Of a DNA stretch of 13,102 nt, positions 1 through 8,054 are shown one piece after another. The stretch comes from Legionellales bacterium (GTDB taxonomy: Bacteria; Pseudomonadota; Gammaproteobacteria; Berkiellales; Berkiellaceae): assembly GCA_023266435.1 (NCBI GenBank), contig JAHFQF010000047.1, forward strand, positions 1 through 13,102. The letters run 5' to 3'. The position numbers and the translations under genes are program-made. Positions within the stretch are counted from its first letter, which is position 1; each line of letters starts with the position of its first letter. Below the pieces are notes generated by a model, which made no database searches, was not told where the DNA came from, and saw only the letters and a list, made by a program, of their open reading frames with translations.

Positions 1-515
1 TTTCTTTTACGACCACGACCGGCTTTGTGAGCACAGATCACACTGTCTGGCCAGTTTTCATGCCATTGATGCTATTGTACCTAGGGCTACTTGGCGGCTG
101 TGCTGGCTCAACAAGCGGCGGGTTTAAAGTCATCCGTGTCATTTTGTTATTAAAGCAGGGCTTAAGAGAAATCAGGCGGCTCATCCACCCTCATGGTCAC
201 TTTGTCATTAAACTCGAAAAACAAGCAGTACCCGCCCGCATTACCGATGCAATATGGGGTTTCTCCGCTGGTTACATCTTATTATTTGCTGTTTTATTTT
301 TGATTTTACTGATTTTTGAGGAGGATTTTTTAACCACCTACAGCGCACTGATCACCGCCCTAAGTAACACGGGGGTTGGCCTAGGGGATGTAGCGTTACA
401 TTACCAAGCCCTAAGCGCACCCAGCAAGTGGATTTTAAGCCTCGCCATGATAGCAGGACGCTTAGAAATACTGACGCTGCTCGTATTATTTTCGCCGCAC
501 TTTTGGCGCAAATAA
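1..515 (+). CDS. trkH: Trk potassium uptake membrane subunit TrkH, C-terminal part (5' end outside window)
   Basis: The open frame runs in from the left edge (codons from base 3), giving about 170 C-terminal residues; a GTG at 27 is internal and is not the true start. TrkH is the inner-membrane K+-translocating subunit of the Trk system, which works with the cytoplasmic NAD-binding TrkA. The fragment shows a TTTTGF pore-loop segment at residues 3-8, the family motif GGCAGSTSGG at about 31-40, a basic cytoplasmic loop (KQGLREIRRLIHP), a hydrophobic helix and a second pore-like segment SNTGVGLG at about 121-128. It ends in GRLEILTLLVLFSPHFWRK, the typical TrkH tail. Stop TAA is at 513-515. No convincing terminator follows before glyQ. 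Identity is secure; the exact paralogue (TrkH or TrkG) cannot be settled from a fragment. Confidence 0.93.
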   Translation, partial: SFTTTTGFVSTDHTVWPVFMPLMLLYLGLLGGCAGSTSGGFKVIRVILLLKQGLREIRRLIHPHGHFVIKLEKQAVPARITDAIWGFSAGYILLFAVLFLILLIFEEDFLTTYSALITALSNTGVGLGDVALHYQALSAPSKWILSLAMIAGRLEILTLLVLFSPHFWRK

Positions 516-591
516 GTTTCAAAACAAACATATATATTGAAATCCAAGTTCTAGCTTTAAACTAGATGTGGTGCTCACTCAACACCACCGC

Positions 592-597
592 TATAAT
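592..597 (+). promoter_or_regulatory. Candidate -10 element for glyQ-glyS-gmhB
   Basis: A perfect TATAAT lies in the trkH-glyQ spacer, 30 nt before the glyQ ATG at 628. The -35 region at the right distance (about 569-574) is poor. Transcription would start near 604, downstream of the GTG at 568, which argues that translation begins at 628. Seen: the hexamer and spacing. Inferred: that it is used. Confidence 0.45.
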
Positions 598-627
598 ACA
601 CCCTATGTTTTCGAGCTAGGCAAGACT

Positions 628-1527
628 ATGAGTTTGAGTTTTCAGCAAATCATTCGTATTTTAGACGACTATTGGCGTGATCAAGGGTGCTTAATCATAC
701 AGCCCATTGATTTAGAGGTGGGCGCGGGTACTTTTCATCCAGAAACATTCTTACGGGCCATTGGCCCCGAGCCGTGGTCTTGTGCCCATGTACAGTCTTG
801 CCGCCGCCCTACCGATGGGCGGTATGGAGAAAACCCTAATCGAGGGCAGCATTTTCATCAATACCAGGTTGTCTTAAAACCTAACCCAACTAATCTACAA
901 GAGTTGTATTTAGGCTCATTAAAGGCGCTCGGCATACACCCGTTACAACATGACATTCGCTTTGTAGAGGACAATTGGGAGTCTCCTACGCTTGGTGCTT
1001 GGGGTCTCGGCTGGGAGGTCTGGCTAGATGGCATGGAAATCACGCAATATACCTATTTTCAACAAGTTGGGGGCTTACCCTGCGCACCTATCACAGGCGA
1101 GCTCGCCTATGGACTAGAGCGCTTGGCGATGTATATCCAGGGGGTAAACTCCATGTATGACATTGTTTGGGGCAATGCGACCTCTGGTCCTATTACCTAT
1201 GGCCAGCTTTATCACCCTTTTGAAGTAGAAATGTCTGCTTTCAACTTTGATCACGCCCCTGTAGATGCGCTGTTTTCTCAGTTTAAACAGCTGACCGAAA
1301 GCGCTCAACACCTGATCGATCAACAACTCCCATTACCTGCTTACGAATACATTCTTAAAGCGTCTCATACGTTTAATTTACTAGATGCACGCGGCGCGAT
1401 TTCTGTGACAGAAAGGCAACGTTACATCCTGGCTATTAGGCAGTTGGCGAAAAATGTCGCGGAAACTTATTTAAAAAATAGAGAAACACTCGGGTTTCCC
1501 TTGCTCAATACAGGAGCGGGCAAATGA
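628..1527 (+). CDS. glyQ: Glycyl-tRNA synthetase alpha subunit
   Basis: This is the catalytic (class II) subunit of the bacterial alpha2beta2 glycyl-tRNA synthetase, which activates glycine with ATP and charges tRNA-Gly in the cytoplasm. The product of 299 aa is close to the E. coli GlyQ length (303). Diagnostic stretches are EVGAGTFHPET, SCRRPTDGRYGENPNR (motif 2 region), IRFVEDNWESPTLGAWGLGWEVWLDG and YGLERLAMYIQGV (motif 3 region). The frame is open upstream to a GTG at 568, but ATG 628 is chosen because family homology begins there (MSLSFQQIIRILDDYW), an AGG lies 7 nt before it, and the TATAAT at 592-597 would put the transcript start downstream of 568. The stop codon overlaps the glyS start in an ATGA, so the two subunits are probably translationally coupled. 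Confidence 0.97.
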   Translation: MSLSFQQIIRILDDYWRDQGCLIIQPIDLEVGAGTFHPETFLRAIGPEPWSCAHVQSCRRPTDGRYGENPNRGQHFHQYQVVLKPNPTNLQELYLGSLKALGIHPLQHDIRFVEDNWESPTLGAWGLGWEVWLDGMEITQYTYFQQVGGLPCAPITGELAYGLERLAMYIQGVNSMYDIVWGNATSGPITYGQLYHPFEVEMSAFNFDHAPVDALFSQFKQLTESAQHLIDQQLPLPAYEYILKASHTFNLLDARGAISVTERQRYILAIRQLAKNVAETYLKNRETLGFPLLNTGAGK

Positions 1528-3572
1528 AAGAAACATTATTAATCGAGATTGGTACAGAAGAGATGCCACCCAATAGCCTCGTCGCATTGGGGGAAGCATT
1601 TTCTCATAGTCTGCTTGAATCCATGCAGGCCCATCAGTTTTCTTATGGGAGCAATCAGGTTTTTGTTACTCCTCGCCGTTTAGGTTTTCTTTTAACTGAT
1701 GTGGCAGAAAAACAACCGCCACAAACCATAGAAAAAAAGGGCCCTAAACTGGCTGCTTGTTACGATCAACAAGGCAATCTCACAAAAGCCGCTCAAGGAT
1801 TTTTATCCAGTCTGTCTATCGCCCTAGAAGACTGCACCAAAGAAGACTGTCTGATTTTTAAAAAGACGGTTCCAGGAAAATCTTTGGTTGAATTGTTGCC
1901 GGGGATGCTACACAAAGCAAATCAAGCGTTACCTATCGCCAAGCGCATGCGCTGGTCGGATAAAACAGCAGACTTCGTTCGACCTGTGCGCTGGTTTGTT
2001 GCGATGCATGGCAGCCAAGTATTACCTATCACTTTTTTAGAGTTACAAGCGCAAAATACGACTCAAGGACATCGCTTTCATCAGCCCAAACCCTATGCGT
2101 TACAACATGCCAATGAATACCCTGAAAAACTAGCAAGCTTACACGTCATGGGTACCTGGCAAGCTCGTAAAAACAAGCTTTACACAGACATTCAAGCTCG
2201 AGCAGCTGAGCTAAAGGGAGAGGCCATTATTCATGAGGCAACGCTGTGTGAAGTGACTGGTCTATTAGAGTGGCCGGTAATTTATCACGGTCAGTTTGAT
2301 CCCGCTTTTTTAGAGGTTCCGAAAGAATGTCTGATCAGCACCATGCAACACCATCAGCGATATTTCCCGGTGTCTGATAAGTCAGGCAAACTCATGCCTT
2401 ATTTTATTTTTGCGAGCAATACTGACAGCGAAACACCAGAAACAGTGGTTCAAGGCAACGAACGAGTATTGGCTGCTCGCTTAAGTGACGCACGCTTTTT
2501 CTACTACCAAGATCTGAAAACTCCTTTAGAAAAGCAGCTTCCTGCTTTAAAAGCCGTTGTTTTTCAAGACAAGCTGGGCTCTTTGGGCGACAAAGTGTCA
2601 CGCCTACAAAAAAGCATTGCGCCATTGAGTCGACTCATTGGCGCAGATACTGAGCTCAGTTTACGAGCCGCCACGCTAAGCAAATGCGATTTGTTAAGTC
2701 ACATGGTCTATGAGTTTCCCGAACTACAAGGCATTATGGGAAAATACTATGCGTTGGCAGCAAAAGAATCACCCGTGGTAGCATCCGCCATCGAGTATCA
2801 TTATTACCCGCGTTTTGCGAACGATGATTTACCGCCGGATGCAATTAGCCAAGCACTGAGTTTAAGCGATAAATTAGACACTTTAGTCGGGATTTTTGGG
2901 ATTGGGATGCTGCCCACAGGCACTAAAGATCCTTTTGCTTTGCGTCGCTCCGCACTGGGTATTGTGCGAATTTTAATAGAAAAACAGCTTTCCCTGGATC
3001 TGAGTGCATTAGTTGCCAGCACACTCCAAGCCTATACAGTGCCTTTGGCACAAAACACCGCATCTAATCTGCTAGTTTTCATCGTCGAAAGGCTAAAAAG
3101 CTATTGGCTAGATCAGGGTTTTACCAGTGAAATGATTCAAGCCGTGCTTGCTGTACAGTCTCATAATCTATGGGATGCACATTTGCGCATATTAGCACTC
3201 CAAGATTTCTTAAAACAAGACAGCGCAGTAAGCTTGGCCAGCGCTAACAAGCGTGTGCATAATTTACTAAAAAAACAGGGCGACTCCCTAACCCAAGGCG
3301 CTGTCTGCCAATCTGCTTTGTTTGAAGATGATGCGGAGCGCCTCTTGTATCAACAACTTGAGCAGTGTGAAAAAGCTTTATTACCGCTTTTACAAGAAAG
3401 AAAGTATGAACAAGCTTTGGCAAAACTCGCAACTTTACGCGAATCGATCGACATTTTTTTTGATCAGGTCATGGTCATGGTAGAGGCGCCAAAAATCCGG
3501 GAAAATCGCTTACTGTTGCTTCAGGGTTTGCGCCAACTTTTTTGTAAAGTGGCTGATTTTGCGGAGTTATGA
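1524..3572 (+). CDS. glyS: Glycyl-tRNA synthetase beta subunit
   Basis: Beta subunit of the tetrameric glycyl-tRNA synthetase; it carries tRNA-binding and anticodon-recognition parts and is needed for aminoacylation by GlyQ. The 682 aa length is close to E. coli GlyS (689). Family landmarks in order are TEEMPP (11-16), RMRWSDK (141-147), HHQRYFPV (276-283), NERVLAARLSDARFFY (312-327), EFPELQGIMGKYYA (397-410) and TKDPFALRR (467-475), with an anticodon-binding helical region near the C-terminus. The ATG start overlaps the glyQ stop by 4 bp. The stop at 3570-3572 is 4 nt before the gmhB start, so all three genes are probably on one transcript. No frameshift or missing block was seen. Confidence 0.97.
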   Translation: MKETLLIEIGTEEMPPNSLVALGEAFSHSLLESMQAHQFSYGSNQVFVTPRRLGFLLTDVAEKQPPQTIEKKGPKLAACYDQQGNLTKAAQGFLSSLSIALEDCTKEDCLIFKKTVPGKSLVELLPGMLHKANQALPIAKRMRWSDKTADFVRPVRWFVAMHGSQVLPITFLELQAQNTTQGHRFHQPKPYALQHANEYPEKLASLHVMGTWQARKNKLYTDIQARAAELKGEAIIHEATLCEVTGLLEWPVIYHGQFDPAFLEVPKECLISTMQHHQRYFPVSDKSGKLMPYFIFASNTDSETPETVVQGNERVLAARLSDARFFYYQDLKTPLEKQLPALKAVVFQDKLGSLGDKVSRLQKSIAPLSRLIGADTELSLRAATLSKCDLLSHMVYEFPELQGIMGKYYALAAKESPVVASAIEYHYYPRFANDDLPPDAISQALSLSDKLDTLVGIFGIGMLPTGTKDPFALRRSALGIVRILIEKQLSLDLSALVASTLQAYTVPLAQNTASNLLVFIVERLKSYWLDQGFTSEMIQAVLAVQSHNLWDAHLRILALQDFLKQDSAVSLASANKRVHNLLKKQGDSLTQGAVCQSALFEDDAERLLYQQLEQCEKALLPLLQERKYEQALAKLATLRESIDIFFDQVMVMVEAPKIRENRLLLLQGLRQLFCKVADFAEL

Positions 3573-3576
3573 CGCC

Positions 3577-4128
3577 ATGATGATCCCATTAATTATTTTA
3601 GATCGAGATGGTGTCATTAATCAGGACTCGGAAGAGTACATTAAATCTCCCGAGGAATGGCGCCCTATACCAGGTAGTTTGGCAGCCATTGCGCGCTTTA
3701 CGGCGCATAATATTCCAGTTGCCATTGCAACCAATCAATCCGGCTTGGCCAGAGGGCTCTATACAGAAAAAACCCTGGATGCCATTCATCAAAAAATGTG
3801 CACGTTAGTGGAAAAACTTGGGGGGAAAATCGAATACATCGCTTACTGCCCCCATGGACCGGATGATCAATGCGCTTGCAGAAAACCAAAACCAGGCTTG
3901 ATTCAAGCGTGCTTGTCTCAGTGGAGCCTGCCAGCAGCCGAGGTGCCCGTCATTGGCGACTCTTATCGTGATATTGAGGCCGCCATGGCTGCGGGTTGCT
4001 ATCCTATTTTAGTGAAAACTGGCAATGGCCTTAAAACCTTACAAAAACATCCCGAGTTGCACGAAAAAATCCCTGTTTTTGATAATTTAGCCGCTGTTGC
4101 AGACTATTTATGTCCTGAGTCCACCTAA
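3577..4128 (+). CDS. gmhB: D-glycero-beta-D-manno-heptose 1,7-bisphosphate 7-phosphatase
   Basis: HAD-superfamily phosphatase that removes the 7-phosphate from heptose 1,7-bisphosphate in the ADP-heptose pathway feeding LPS inner-core synthesis (cytoplasmic). The 183 residues contain the HAD nucleophile motif DRDGVIN (D9 nucleophile, D11 acid/base), motif II TNQSG (52-56), the Zn-binding cysteine/histidine cluster CPHG...CAC (C91, H93, C99, C101) followed by RKPKPG, and motif IV GDSYRD (127-132). This Zn-loop layout is characteristic of GmhB. The frame is open from a TTG at 3559 inside glyS, but ATG 3577 (or ATG 3580) is preferred: a GGAG lies 10 nt upstream and homology starts at once. The glyS-gmhB-plsC neighbourhood matches that in Pseudomonas. 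Confidence 0.93.
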   Translation: MMIPLIILDRDGVINQDSEEYIKSPEEWRPIPGSLAAIARFTAHNIPVAIATNQSGLARGLYTEKTLDAIHQKMCTLVEKLGGKIEYIAYCPHGPDDQCACRKPKPGLIQACLSQWSLPAAEVPVIGDSYRDIEAAMAAGCYPILVKTGNGLKTLQKHPELHEKIPVFDNLAAVADYLCPEST

Positions 4129-4130
4129 AT

Positions 4131-4160
4131 TTGGTTACTTAACCAGATATAAGTTATACT
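4131..4160 (+). promoter_or_regulatory. Candidate sigma70-type promoter for plsC
   Basis: TTGGTT at 4131-4136, an 18-bp spacer and TATACT at 4155-4160 lie just after the gmhB stop. The predicted transcript would start near 4167, leaving a leader of about 26 nt before plsC. This suggests plsC can be transcribed separately from glyQ-glyS-gmhB. Match to consensus is moderate and use is inferred. Confidence 0.4.
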
Positions 4161-4192
4161 GCAGGGACTGTATTTTAGTATTTGAAGCCAAG

Positions 4193-4900
4193 ATGATTTG
4201 CCTGCTCCGTTCGTTTATCTTTAATTGTCTACTCATCGTATTAACAATTTTTTTCGCGCTGTTGTCTTTTATGGCGTGCTGTCTACCCTTTGCTTGGCGC
4301 TACTGGCTCATTACCCGCTGGTCTTTTTTAGTAATCAGTTTATTTAAAACCATTTGCCAAGTACAAGTACAGATTACTGGGCTAGAGAATCTCTCTAAAG
4401 TGCGAAATGGAATTGTGTTATGTAAACACCAATCCACCTGGGAAACGATTTTTATGCAAACTCTGTTGCCCACACAAACTTGGGTTTTGAAGCGGGAGTT
4501 ATTGAAAATTCCATTTTTTGGCTGGGCTTTAAAAGGCTTACAACCGATCGCAATTGATAGAAATAAACAACACTCTGTGCGACAGCTCATTCAAGAGGGT
4601 AAAAAAGCTCTGAATGCTGGTAAATGGGTCATTATTTTTCCTGAAGGCACGCGTGTTGCGCCGCGACAATCTCGAAAATACTCAAAAAGCGGCACAGCAT
4701 TGAGCATTGCAACGGGCTATCCGATTATCCCGATTGCACACAACGCAGGTCATTGTTGGCCTAAAAATACTTTCCTGAAACGAGCCGGGGTGATTTCCGT
4801 AGTCATCGGCGCTCCCATTGAGCCAACGCCTGATGTGCAGGTAGACCAGCTCAACAATCAAATTGCGAGCTGGATAGAGACAACTTGTAACAGCCTCTGA
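4193..4900 (+). CDS. plsC: 1-acyl-sn-glycerol-3-phosphate acyltransferase (PlsC family)
   Basis: Membrane-associated acyltransferase that adds the second acyl chain to lysophosphatidate, giving phosphatidate for phospholipid synthesis. The 235 residues begin with an N-terminal hydrophobic anchor (about 5-35). Catalytic block I reads HQSTWE (H79 to E84; an HX4E form of the usual HX4D), block III is FPEGTR (149-154) and block IV is YPIIPIAHNAG (176-186). The CKHQSTWET form occurs, to my knowledge, in the gammaproteobacterial branch encoded next to gmhB/gyrB (lptA of Pseudomonas). ATG 4193 is chosen over the upstream TTG 4097, which lies inside gmhB; GAAG stands 5 nt before the ATG. It could act on other lysophospholipids; the family call is firm, the exact substrate less so. 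Confidence 0.9.
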   Translation: MICLLRSFIFNCLLIVLTIFFALLSFMACCLPFAWRYWLITRWSFLVISLFKTICQVQVQITGLENLSKVRNGIVLCKHQSTWETIFMQTLLPTQTWVLKRELLKIPFFGWALKGLQPIAIDRNKQHSVRQLIQEGKKALNAGKWVIIFPEGTRVAPRQSRKYSKSGTALSIATGYPIIPIAHNAGHCWPKNTFLKRAGVISVVIGAPIEPTPDVQVDQLNNQIASWIETTCNSL

Positions 4901-5167
4901 TCACTGATTTAAAATCCCGAAGAGGAGGGGTGCCCCCAAGAAGGGCTTTGGTAAGCGTTCAAGTGATATCCAGAAGCGCCCCGCAGCCCACCTTCGCAAT
5001 CTTTTGCTACTTCGCTCGCAAAAGCCGCTACTGCGGCTGAGCTTCAAGCTCGCTCACGCAAAGATCCTCGGGGCTGCTCGCTTCCTTTGATGCTATTTGA
5101 ACGCTGACGACATCAATGCCTGTCAAGAGGAGCTTATTCAATCTAGAACCCGCGAGCGGGAATTACA
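4901..5167. other. Convergent plsC-gyrB intergenic spacer
   Basis: No gene is visible. Almost all of it is occupied by the palindromic element at 4954-5105. A GGGG-TG-CCCC block at 4927-4936 lies just downstream of plsC. No classical hairpin plus U-run terminator was found for either converging gene, so the long palindrome may serve as a bidirectional barrier; that is inference. Confidence 0.7.
4954..5105. repeat. 152-bp full-length imperfect palindromic element
   Basis: Arms 4954-4989 and 5070-5105 are inverted copies of each other: AGCGTTCAA pairs with TTGAACGCT at the outer ends, then GAAGCG with CGCTTC, and GCAGCCC with GGGCTGC. The centre (about 5030) is a perfect hairpin, AGCCGC-TACT-GCGGCT (5023-5038). 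Further inverted pairs include CTTTTGC (5001-5007) with GCAAAG (5058-5063), and GAGCT/AGCTC at 5039-5051. On the - strand, 5051-5070 reads CGAGGATCTTTGCGTGAGCG, which also occurs in diverged form in the parS-linked repeats at 8104-8123, 8277-8296 and 8014-8033. It looks like a mobile palindromic (REP/MITE-like) family; no coding capacity or clear target duplication was seen. Confidence 0.65.
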
Positions 5168-7591
5168 TTAAATATCCAGATTAGTCACATACAACGCATT
5201 GCTTTCAATAAAGTCTCTGCGTGGTTCCACTTGATCGCCCATCAGCGTAGTAAACATTTGATCAGCAGCCACTGCGTCTTCAATTCTGACTTGTAATAGA
5301 CGTCGTGTACTTGGATCCATGGTGGTTTCCCATAGCTGCTCAGGATTCATTTCTCCCAGCCCTTTATAGCGCTGGATTTGCTGACCTTTTTTGGCTTGAT
5401 CGAGTAACCAATCGATGACCTGCTGAAAATCACTGACATAGAGTTGTTTATCAGCACGTTGCACATGGGCTGTTTTGCTTAATAGACCATGAATTTCTTT
5501 CCCCAATAGCACTATCTCTTGATATTCTTTGCTAGCAAAAAAAGTGCCCGGGATAGAGAAGGCCTGCTCAATGCCGTGCTCTTTAGTCACCGCCACAGGG
5601 TAATACTGCTCCATTTCGTCATCATAACTGACTTGTAGCTCTAACCGACTTTGATAGTCCACCTCTTTGCCTAATAATGCCGACAACTCTGCGCACCAAG
5701 CCATTAAGGCCGCTTTGTCTTTTAAGATTGCTGGCGTTACAACTGACATGCGTATGCATTTTCTCAGCAGCTCGCTCGGGTAGCGACGAGACACTTGATT
5801 AATTAACGCCATGACGGATTGATAATGACGGACTAATTTTTCTAGCGCAGGACCCTGTATGGCGGGGGCCCCTTCGGCTACAAATAGCTTTGCGTCCTCT
5901 AAGGCAATTTGTACTAAGTATTGAGTTAAGCTTTCATCATCTTTTACATATTGCTCTTGCTTGCCTTTTTTAACGCGATACAAAGGTGGCTGGCCAATAT
6001 AGATATGGCCTTTTTCAATTAAAGCTGGCATTTGACGATAAAAGAATGTTAGCAGTAAAGTTCTAATGTGCGACCCGTCTACATCCGCGTCAGTCATAAT
6101 GATGATGCGGTGATAGCGCAGCTTACTTAAATCAAATTCATCCCGACCAATACCACAACCTAAAGCAGTAATTAAAGTGCCCACCTCTTGAGAGGAAATC
6201 ATTTTATCAAAACGTGCTTTTTCGACGTTTAAGATCTTTCCTTTGAGTGGTAACACCGCTTGCATCTTACGATCGCGCCCTTGTTTTGCCGATCCGCCCG
6301 CAGACTCACCCTCTACTAAATACAGCTCTGACAAGGCAGGATCTTTTTCTTGGCAATCCGCGAGCTTGCCAGGCAAGTCAGCAATATCCAGAGCGCTCTT
6401 GCGCCTGGTCATTTCGCGCGCTTTACGCGCCGCCTCTCTTGCTCTCGCCGCTTCTACAACTTTTGAAACAATTTGTTTTGCTTCTTGAGGAAACTCTAGA
6501 AGAAAGCTTCTTAAGTTTTCTGCGACCAAGGCTTCAACTACAGGTTTTACTTCGGAGGAAACCAACTTGTCTTTTGTTTGAGAGGAAAATTTAGGATCAA
6601 ATACTTTGACAGAAACAATGGCTGTTAGCCCCTCTCTAGCATCGTCTCCAGATGGCGCTATTTTAACTTTCTTCAATACCCCCTCTTCTTCTAGGTATTG
6701 ATTCATTGTGCGGGTTAAAGCGGCCCTAAAGCCCGCCAAATGTGTACCACCATCTCGTTGAGGAATATTGTTTGTAAAACAGTAAGTGTTTTCTTGATAC
6801 CCATCCTGCCACTGTATGGCCACCTCTACGGTGATATCATTTTTTTGTTGTTGAAAATATGCGATGGTTTCATGAATGAGGGTTTTATTTTTATTTAAAT
6901 ATTTGATAAACGCTTTTATGCCTTCGCCGCTTTCTTCAAAAAAGGATTCCTCTCTACCCGTCTTTTCATCCTTTAAATAAATATGAATGCCTGCATTAAG
7001 ATAGGCTAATTCTCGCAATCTTTTAGCTAAAATATCGAAATGAAATTCGATTTTTGTAAAGGTTTTATCACTGGGCTTAAACCAGATCTCTGTACCACGC
7101 CCCTGTGCAGCGCCAGTGACCGCAAGCGGAGCCTGTGGCTCACCATGAATATATAGCTGTTCATGTAGTTCGCCATTTTTGCGAATCTTTAAGCGAAGTT
7201 GCTCTGAGAGCGCATTAACTACAGAAACCCCCACCCCATGTAGACCACCAGATACTTTATAAGAGTTGTCATCGAATTTCCCGCCCGCATGCAGCACGGT
7301 CATAATAACCTCTGCAGCCGATCTGCCCTCTTCCTGGTGTATATCCACGGGAATGCCTCGACCATTGTCTTTGACGCTGATTGACTCGTCGGCATGAATA
7401 ATGACCTCTATTTTATCGCAGAAGCCCGCCAATGCTTCATCAATAGAGTTATCAACCACCTCAAACACCATGTGGTGCAAGCCGCTACCATCATCAGTAT
7501 CCCCAATATACATCCCGGGCCGTTTTCGAACTGCATCGAGCCCTTTTAACACCTTAATGCTTGAAGAGTTATAGGCGGTTTCAGAGGTCAT
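5168..7591 (-). CDS. gyrB: DNA gyrase subunit B
   Basis: ATPase and TOPRIM subunit of the A2B2 type II topoisomerase that introduces negative supercoils ahead of replication forks. The 807 residues match the long gammaproteobacterial form (E. coli 804). Domains: GHKL ATPase with FEVVDNSIDEA (catalytic E44, Mg-ligand N48), DNGRG (75-79) and GGLHGVGVS (115-123); transducer with SGDDAREGLTAIVSVK and QTKDKL; TOPRIM with LVEGESAGGSAKQGRDR (E427) and DADVDGSH (D501, D503); an insertion at about 555-735 typical of proteobacterial GyrB; and the C-terminal QRYKGLGEMNP (739-750) for GyrA contact. EGES replaces the more common EGDS. The ATG at 7591 is preceded by AAGGA with 5-7 nt spacing. It is separated from recF by 2.3 kb, whereas the two are normally adjacent. 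Confidence 0.98.
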   Translation of the reverse strand: MTSETAYNSSSIKVLKGLDAVRKRPGMYIGDTDDGSGLHHMVFEVVDNSIDEALAGFCDKIEVIIHADESISVKDNGRGIPVDIHQEEGRSAAEVIMTVLHAGGKFDDNSYKVSGGLHGVGVSVVNALSEQLRLKIRKNGELHEQLYIHGEPQAPLAVTGAAQGRGTEIWFKPSDKTFTKIEFHFDILAKRLRELAYLNAGIHIYLKDEKTGREESFFEESGEGIKAFIKYLNKNKTLIHETIAYFQQQKNDITVEVAIQWQDGYQENTYCFTNNIPQRDGGTHLAGFRAALTRTMNQYLEEEGVLKKVKIAPSGDDAREGLTAIVSVKVFDPKFSSQTKDKLVSSEVKPVVEALVAENLRSFLLEFPQEAKQIVSKVVEAARAREAARKAREMTRRKSALDIADLPGKLADCQEKDPALSELYLVEGESAGGSAKQGRDRKMQAVLPLKGKILNVEKARFDKMISSQEVGTLITALGCGIGRDEFDLSKLRYHRIIIMTDADVDGSHIRTLLLTFFYRQMPALIEKGHIYIGQPPLYRVKKGKQEQYVKDDESLTQYLVQIALEDAKLFVAEGAPAIQGPALEKLVRHYQSVMALINQVSRRYPSELLRKCIRMSVVTPAILKDKAALMAWCAELSALLGKEVDYQSRLELQVSYDDEMEQYYPVAVTKEHGIEQAFSIPGTFFASKEYQEIVLLGKEIHGLLSKTAHVQRADKQLYVSDFQQVIDWLLDQAKKGQQIQRYKGLGEMNPEQLWETTMDPSTRRLLQVRIEDAVAADQMFTTLMGDQVEPRRDFIESNALYVTNLDI

Positions 7592-7620
7592 CTTTCATTC
7601 CTTTTCTTTAAGCGAGGCAA

Positions 7621-7636
7621 TGTTCCACGTGAAACA
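7621..7636. promoter_or_regulatory. parS site 1 (in gyrB leader)
   Basis: TGTTCCACGTGAAACA combines one half-site of the Pseudomonas type and one of the Bacillus type of the ParB-binding parS palindrome. It lies 30 nt upstream of the gyrB ATG and downstream of the candidate promoter. Its 3' flank (to 7646) is shared with the recF-internal site at 10522. Confidence 0.85.
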
Positions 7637-7669
7637 TTAACCAATCATTTTCCCAGGAGAACTTAGGAC

Positions 7670-7698
7670 ATTTTACCAAAAAACAAGGTTTTTGTCTT
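7670..7698 (-). promoter_or_regulatory. Candidate gyrB promoter
   Basis: Read on the - strand, AAGACA (7698-7693) is followed by a 17-bp spacer and TAAAAT (7675-7670). The start point would fall near 7663, giving a leader of about 70 nt that includes parS site 1. The match is moderate; no better candidate was seen nearer the gene. Confidence 0.35.
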
Positions 7699-7948
7699 GG
7701 TTTTTATCCTTTTGTCCAGCACTACCGCCTCTGATGGCTTTATTCTTTCCCTGCGCATTCTCTCAAACCCGAATCAATCTAACAAAACTCCAGCTCAGAT
7801 TTTTTGAATAAGGCAGGAGTATGTCTAGGCAAGCCTAAGATCTATCTTAAGGCCTACTGGCGATGGATATGCGCCATTTGCAGCGATGGATGACGCTGTC
7901 ACAACATAGATGCTCTGGCTTGCCAACACAGGGGCTCTCCCTATTTAA

Positions 7949-8036
7949 AAATCCAAATTGAACTTAACAAAGATCTCTTGTTCTGTACGGAGAGGAGCAG
8001 CTCTTCTTTTTTGAGCGAAGATCTTTGTTTGAGGAA
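7949..8036 (+). repeat. parS-linked degenerate repeat, unit D (parS decayed)
   Basis: The unit has GAGAGG at 7990-7995 and AGCGAAGATCTTTGTTTGAG at 8014-8033, the same two landmarks and spacing (24 nt) as units A-C. At the place where A, B and C carry parS (40-42 bp before GAGAGG) stands 7949-7964, which matches the parS palindrome at 9 of 16 positions. I read this as a decayed copy. Confidence 0.45.
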
Positions 8037-8038
8037 TA

Positions 8039-8054
8039 TGTTCCACGTGGAACA
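8039..8054. promoter_or_regulatory. parS site 2
   Basis: Perfect 16-bp palindrome TGTTCCACGTGGAACA (18 bp with its flanking A and T), the Pseudomonas-type ParB-binding sequence. It heads repeat unit A. Confidence 0.88.

Noticed and set aside
517..542. TTTCAA/TTGAAA inverted repeat after trkH as a terminator
   Set aside because: The stem is almost entirely A-T, the loop is long and no U-run follows.
568..627. Longer glyQ beginning at GTG 568
   Set aside because: The extra 20 residues have no counterpart in GlyQ, and the likely -10 box lies downstream of that codon.
4300..4590. 96-codon open frame on the - strand within plsC
   Set aside because: Antisense shadow of the catalytic part of plsC; no recognisable motif or start context.
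6247..6594. 115-codon open frame on the + strand within gyrB
   Set aside because: It lies wholly opposite conserved TOPRIM-region coding sequence of gyrB, with no family features of its own.
7608..7637. Nine-codon upstream frame MFHVEHCLA before gyrB (- strand), formed from parS site 1
   Set aside because: No ribosome-binding site precedes it, and the parS palindrome itself generates MFHVE in this frame; a leader peptide is not supported.
7677..7694. CAAAAAAC-AAG-GTTTTTG hairpin as a terminator
   Set aside because: AT-only stem overlapping the likely gyrB promoter spacer; no upstream gene on either strand would need it.
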